64,000 bases of DNA from Corylus avellana (Eukaryota > Streptophyta > Magnoliopsida > Fagales > Betulaceae): positions 45,362,238-45,426,237 of the forward strand of contig NC_081542.1 of the NCBI RefSeq assembly GCF_901000735.1. Direction: 5' to 3'. The translations under genes and the position numbers were made by a program. The number at the start of each line of letters is the position of its first letter. The stretch's first letter is position 1. Shown here in pieces: positions 60,291-64,000 of the stretch. The notes below the pieces were generated by a model. The model saw nothing but the letters and a program-made list of their open reading frames with translations. It did not search any database and was not told where the DNA came from.

Positions 60291-60657
60291 GGGAAAAATG
60301 CAAAATTAGTCATTGTGGTTTAGCTGATTTACAATTAACTCAATGTGGTATCAAAATCATGAACTCAAAGGTCCCTAAGATATGCAAAAAAAATAATTTA
60401 GTCCATACAGTCAAATGTCATCCACTAATTTAACAAATTCTGTTAGTGTGACACTGACTTAAATAAGATAAGTATTACAATTTTATTGGTTCTAACATTT
60501 CACGCTCTTAGAATTTGTTAAATCAGTGAACAAAATTTGACTGTAGGGACTAAATTATTTTTTTGGCTTATCTCAAAGACCTTTAAGCTTATTTTAATAC
60601 CACATGTAGTTAATTACAAATCGGGTGAACAACAGGGACTAATTTTACATTTTTCCC
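60291..60657. mobile_element. Complete 367-base fold-back MITE
   Basis: Left GGGAAAAATGCAAAATTAGTC and right GACTAATTTTACATTTTTCCC are inverted, and the arms stay complementary for about 120 bases each (e.g. ACTCAAAGGTCCCTAAG against CTCAAAGACCTTTAAG inverted). Same family as the interrupted element at 4769-6207 and the partial one at 27590-27800. No exact target duplication is visible here, so it is probably older. Confidence 0.75.
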
Positions 60658-62330
60658 TTGGATTGCCACATTGAGTTGAGTAGATTTAGTGCTAAATCTC
60701 ACATTAATTTTCCTTACTAAATGAAACTAAGTTGTTTAAAACTCCAATTACAACTAAATCAATCTCTTAAAAATAATAATGTAAAATGTGACTAACTCTT
60801 CTCCTTTGTCATTACAAATAAAACCTTAAAAACTTTTCTAAATCATACTGGAGTAATAATGCAAATATGATGGGACATCTTTATTTCCGTAAAGAGAATG
60901 TACAAGGGGTGGGTGGCTGTCATTTCAAGTAACAAAAGGATATGTACGTGGGAGAATAATAATTCCCTTTCATACACACAAGATCAAAAAGACCCAACAA
61001 CAGTTCTGAGAAATAGAATCCAAAGATCAATCAAATACAACCAGAGTATCACTCCTCTTCCCTCTTCATGGCAGGGAAAGTTTCCAGAGGAACACACCAC
61101 AGCCACACAAAGCTGTCTCCCCTTGCAAGCAACAATTTTCCTCCACAAACCCATATTTTCTTTATTCCTTCTTTCTTCGATGAAGCCATAATAATATAGA
61201 TTAATTTCAACTTTCTTAATGACCCATTGATCAACTTGCAATTAAAATACTAATTTATGGTTTATGGTGGGCACGTGGAGATGTTCCAAAGCTTGACCCC
61301 ATTATAACCCTGCTTTGCCTTAAGCTTCTCATGGCTTATCTTATTTTATACAAAATTATTTGTCAATCAAGTTGCAACCTGCTTGTATAGACCTCCCAAA
61401 TTTGATGCGTTGATGGGGCATATAATAGTATTTAATTATCTTTAATTAGTGGTTTGAAAGAGAGGCAGGATTGGTATCAAGCTAGTTTAATATTGCAATC
61501 CCAAGATATCTGTTTGAGATACAATGCCTTTGATTTAAAGGTAGTATTTTCTTAAGAGCCTTGATAATAGAGAAAGCAAAAATTTATCCCTAGCTAGTAG
61601 TATAAACCTCCCCTTAATACACTCTGTCTCTAATGATATCTCTCCCCGCTTCAATTCCTAACATTCTCCTCAAGGCTCACGTCATGCAATGCCTTAGCGT
61701 GTTACTAAAAAGTTAGTCATATTTGCGTTGTTATTGTAAAAAGACTACTCAAGTTACATTTAGAGCTTATTTATAAACTTAGTTTCATCCAGTAAGAGAC
61801 CAATGCAAGACTTAACATCAATAGCACATGTATAATCCATCTGCTTTATGTGAGTAATTCATCTTTTCAATGTAGAATTAACTTTCCGGAACGCCGCAAA
61901 TATGGTAGATATTCAGGAATTAATCCAACATAGCAAAAAACAAAAAAAGACCCAGAGTTAGACTTTCTACTTTTTATCAACATATCCATCATTACAACAC
62001 TGTTTAAGGATTTGAGCTGCCTAACCAAGGTTGAAAAGGAAACTATTTCGATCCTATTTTTCTTTTTCTTCTTCTTCTTTTCTTGGCGTAGTGACAAAAT
62101 TCTGAAACTAAGCAAACTGCAGACATTATAGGGAAGAAAGTACAGCAGAGATATTTACCATATCAATGACTAAAGACTTGTAAGGACACAATCCGAGTTG
62201 AGATCACTATATTGAATAAATAAGGAAATTTACCCAACTCCTCAATGGAAAAATTAAAGGAAAAGGAATTCACCTTAAATAAGATTAAAGGGCTATACTC
62301 TACAGGTTAGTAAATATGCCATCAAGAAAT
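60658..62330. other. Intergenic DNA downstream of B-box gene
   Basis: No gene supported. The 97- and 85-codon frames at 60898-61241 overlap on opposite strands and have no known domain. A CT-rich tract lies at about 62057-62082. Confidence 0.4.
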
Positions 62331-62332
62331 CA

Positions 62333-62505
62333 TGAAGACTTTTAGTACTAAATATGCCATCATGATGAAGTCTCTTGGAAACCAGCTTTCATTGTCTGCA
62401 GAGCCTTTGGTCTTGGCTTCAGCATTCCCAAATCTGCTTGAGACAGTTCTTTTCCTGTTCTTGGGATCCTGGATTATTGTGCTTTTGAAAAGCTCTTCTG
62501 TTAAG
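62333..62505 (-). other. Candidate last exon of the B-box gene
   Basis: On the minus strand an AG-rich acceptor zone (CTTAACAGAAGAG near 62495-62507) is followed by frames open for about 22 to 56 codons. The longest phase-0 frame uses the AG of GAAGAG and reads LFKSTIIQDPKNRKRTVSSRFG... to a stop near 62330. I cannot choose between acceptors without a transcript or a close homologue. Confidence 0.3.
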
Positions 62506-62680
62506 AGATTGATGTATCATATATGTCATAAACAACACCAATCCAGATGTATATATAGAATGGTACCAGAAGAACCCCAAAAAGAGAAAAAAAGAAGAAA
62601 GAAATCTCAGAATTTAACTGGAGCTAGTGAGATTTAGAGAAAGTTCATCTTATAGAGCAAAAGACAGAAGAAAGACATAC

Positions 62681-63229
62681 CTGCGAATGATGCTCTGTAC
62701 TCCCACGCACACGCTTCCATGAAAACTTTTTTCTTGAATCAGAGAGGCCTTCTTCACTAGTTGAAGAACTTGAGGCTGATGGAGGCGGAGTTGAAGACCA
62801 TGGAACTACTTGATTTTCTTCATCATCTTCATCAATATCTCCTTGATCCTCATGACCATGACCATGACCATCATCATCATCTTCAATGTTGTCTTCTCTA
62901 TCAAGATCATCTTCCCCACCACCCCCATCATCATCATCATCATCATCGTCGTCGTCGTCATCATAATCATCACCATGGTCATTTGCCTCATTTTGGGTAT
63001 CGCCACTATTCACACAACTTTCACAAACAGAAATAGTAGGACTGAGCTTTGGTCCGGAGCCACTCCAAGGCGTCGAAGACTGACAAACATGGCAAAGAAG
63101 TGTTCTTGAATGCTTGCTGACCAGGAAATTTGCGCCATGAACCTGAGAATCGCAGTCCCAACAAAGGCTAGCTTGATCCGATTCGCAGTACATCTTTGCC
63201 AGAGAGTCGCAGAGCTCACACTTCTTCAT
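62681..63229 (-). CDS. B-box zinc-finger protein, first exon (BBX28/29-like)
   Basis: The coding part from ATG at 63229 to a GT donor at 62681 gives 183 residues. An open frame to 63244 begins with TTG; the ATG at 63229 starts directly at the conserved MKKCELC. The B-box ligands C4, C7, C15, D18, C23, C26, H31 and H40 are visible, followed by a degenerate second cysteine set (C46, C49, C69, C72). Then comes a long acidic region with twelve aspartates in a row (90-101), GHGHGH, an S/P-rich stretch and a basic KKFSWKRVRG. B-box proteins of this type are nuclear co-regulators in light signalling. The exon ends in phase 0 at HHSQ; reading past the donor gives only 11 more residues before a stop. 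A second coding exon probably lies at about 62333-62505, but its acceptor and frame are ambiguous. Confidence 0.85.
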
Positions 63230-64000
63230 CTTTCCCCCTTCCAAGAAAATGGTACACAGCCTTAAACCTCTGTAATCACATCCTTGTGCCTGTTCCCATT
63301 GTCCTGCTTTATTTCCTCCTATTAAGCCCCTGGGTGTACAAAAAAAGAAATTTTAAATAATAATAAAAAAAAAACACATGGTGCAGAGCAACTTGCAACT
63401 ATTTATAAATTAAAACCTGCACTGTTTTCTTTGTTTTTTTTAGTAGAAAGAGCTGAGAATGGATGCACCAATCAATATACAGGACAGGTACTAATTTAAA
63501 ATTATGAAAACTCCTTAAAAGAATGTTTATGACATTGTTAAGAAGTTAACACAAGTAGATTCCTATGACTATGGACTGTTCTTGTGTGTTGTGAGATAAG
63601 AACAAGATTTTTCGGAAAATTCAGGCGCAAAAAAGCTAGTCATGTCTACTTTATTACATCAAAATAATTAATCAATTCAAAACTCGTTAAACATCACTTA
63701 TAAAGCAATGTGGGACATAGAGTAAGCTACTTATTTTTTTAATATAAGAATTCCAAAACAACTAATCAATTTGAAATTACTTATAATCTAAAACCCGCAC
63801 CCTTTCTCATTCACAGTCAGAATCCTCTTTGTAAGATCCGGGGTCCAAGGTGACTATAGCTTCATGGAAAAGAAAATTGGATGAGAAGAGCACAAGAGAC
63901 GACTAGGGCAGCATTGTGTCTTAAACACCCACATGAAATTTGTCACATTAAAATTTGATCAACATTTGGTTAGTCCTAATGTTGAATGGATATTGGTCCG
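63230..64000. promoter_or_regulatory. Upstream region of B-box gene
   Basis: About 770 bases upstream of a minus-strand start: a short likely 5' UTR, then AT-rich DNA. No specific element is claimed. Confidence 0.35.

Noticed and set aside
62761..63109. Histidine-rich and isoleucine-rich frames opposite the B-box exon
   Set aside because: They are the complement and shifted frames of the aspartate-repeat coding sequence.

Overview
This is nuclear DNA of a flowering plant, most likely a woody, outcrossing eudicot; I could not identify the species. It is AT-rich, has split genes with GT-AG introns, and is full of small fold-back transposons (MITEs), SINEs and an LTR retroelement. Three runs of exactly 100 N (34103-34202, 48479-48578, 53558-53657) divide it into four contigs.

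Left part (1-14350): three tandem minus-strand copies of a small, unrecognised helical protein family, of which only the third has an intact start. A repeat-rich stretch follows, with a MITE that contains a second element with a GC-rich minisatellite core. Next come a tRNA-Thr(AGU) gene, a three-exon R2R3-MYB gene and a five-exon PLAC8-family gene.

Middle part (14351-34102 and 34203-53557): one gene block appears about twice. It holds a NOSIP/CSU1-type RING protein, a divergently oriented universal stress protein and a DUF4220/DUF594 membrane protein. The block ends in transposon-derived DNA; in the first copy this DNA carries a 3.1 kb LTR element bounded by a 5-bp target duplication. Contig 4 (from 53658) repeats the last ~690 bases of contig 1 almost exactly. 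The simplest reading is that contigs 1 and 4 are neighbours on one haplotype and contigs 2 and 3 are the other haplotype placed between them, so the doubled genes are probably alleles. A true segmental duplication is not excluded, because the DUF4220 proteins differ much more than their neighbours.

Right part (54349-64000): two diverged ~2.3-2.9 kb direct repeat units. Each starts with a promoter-plus-first-exon fragment of the same unknown family seen at the left edge, with the start ATG changed to ATA, and each carries nested MITEs. After gene-poor DNA, a B-box zinc-finger gene with a long acidic run lies near the right edge.

I see no operon, CRISPR array, defence island or clearly new multi-gene system. 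The most unusual content is the decaying small-protein family with its dispersed 5' fragments, the nested fold-back elements, and insertion differences between the two copies that expose exact empty sites.
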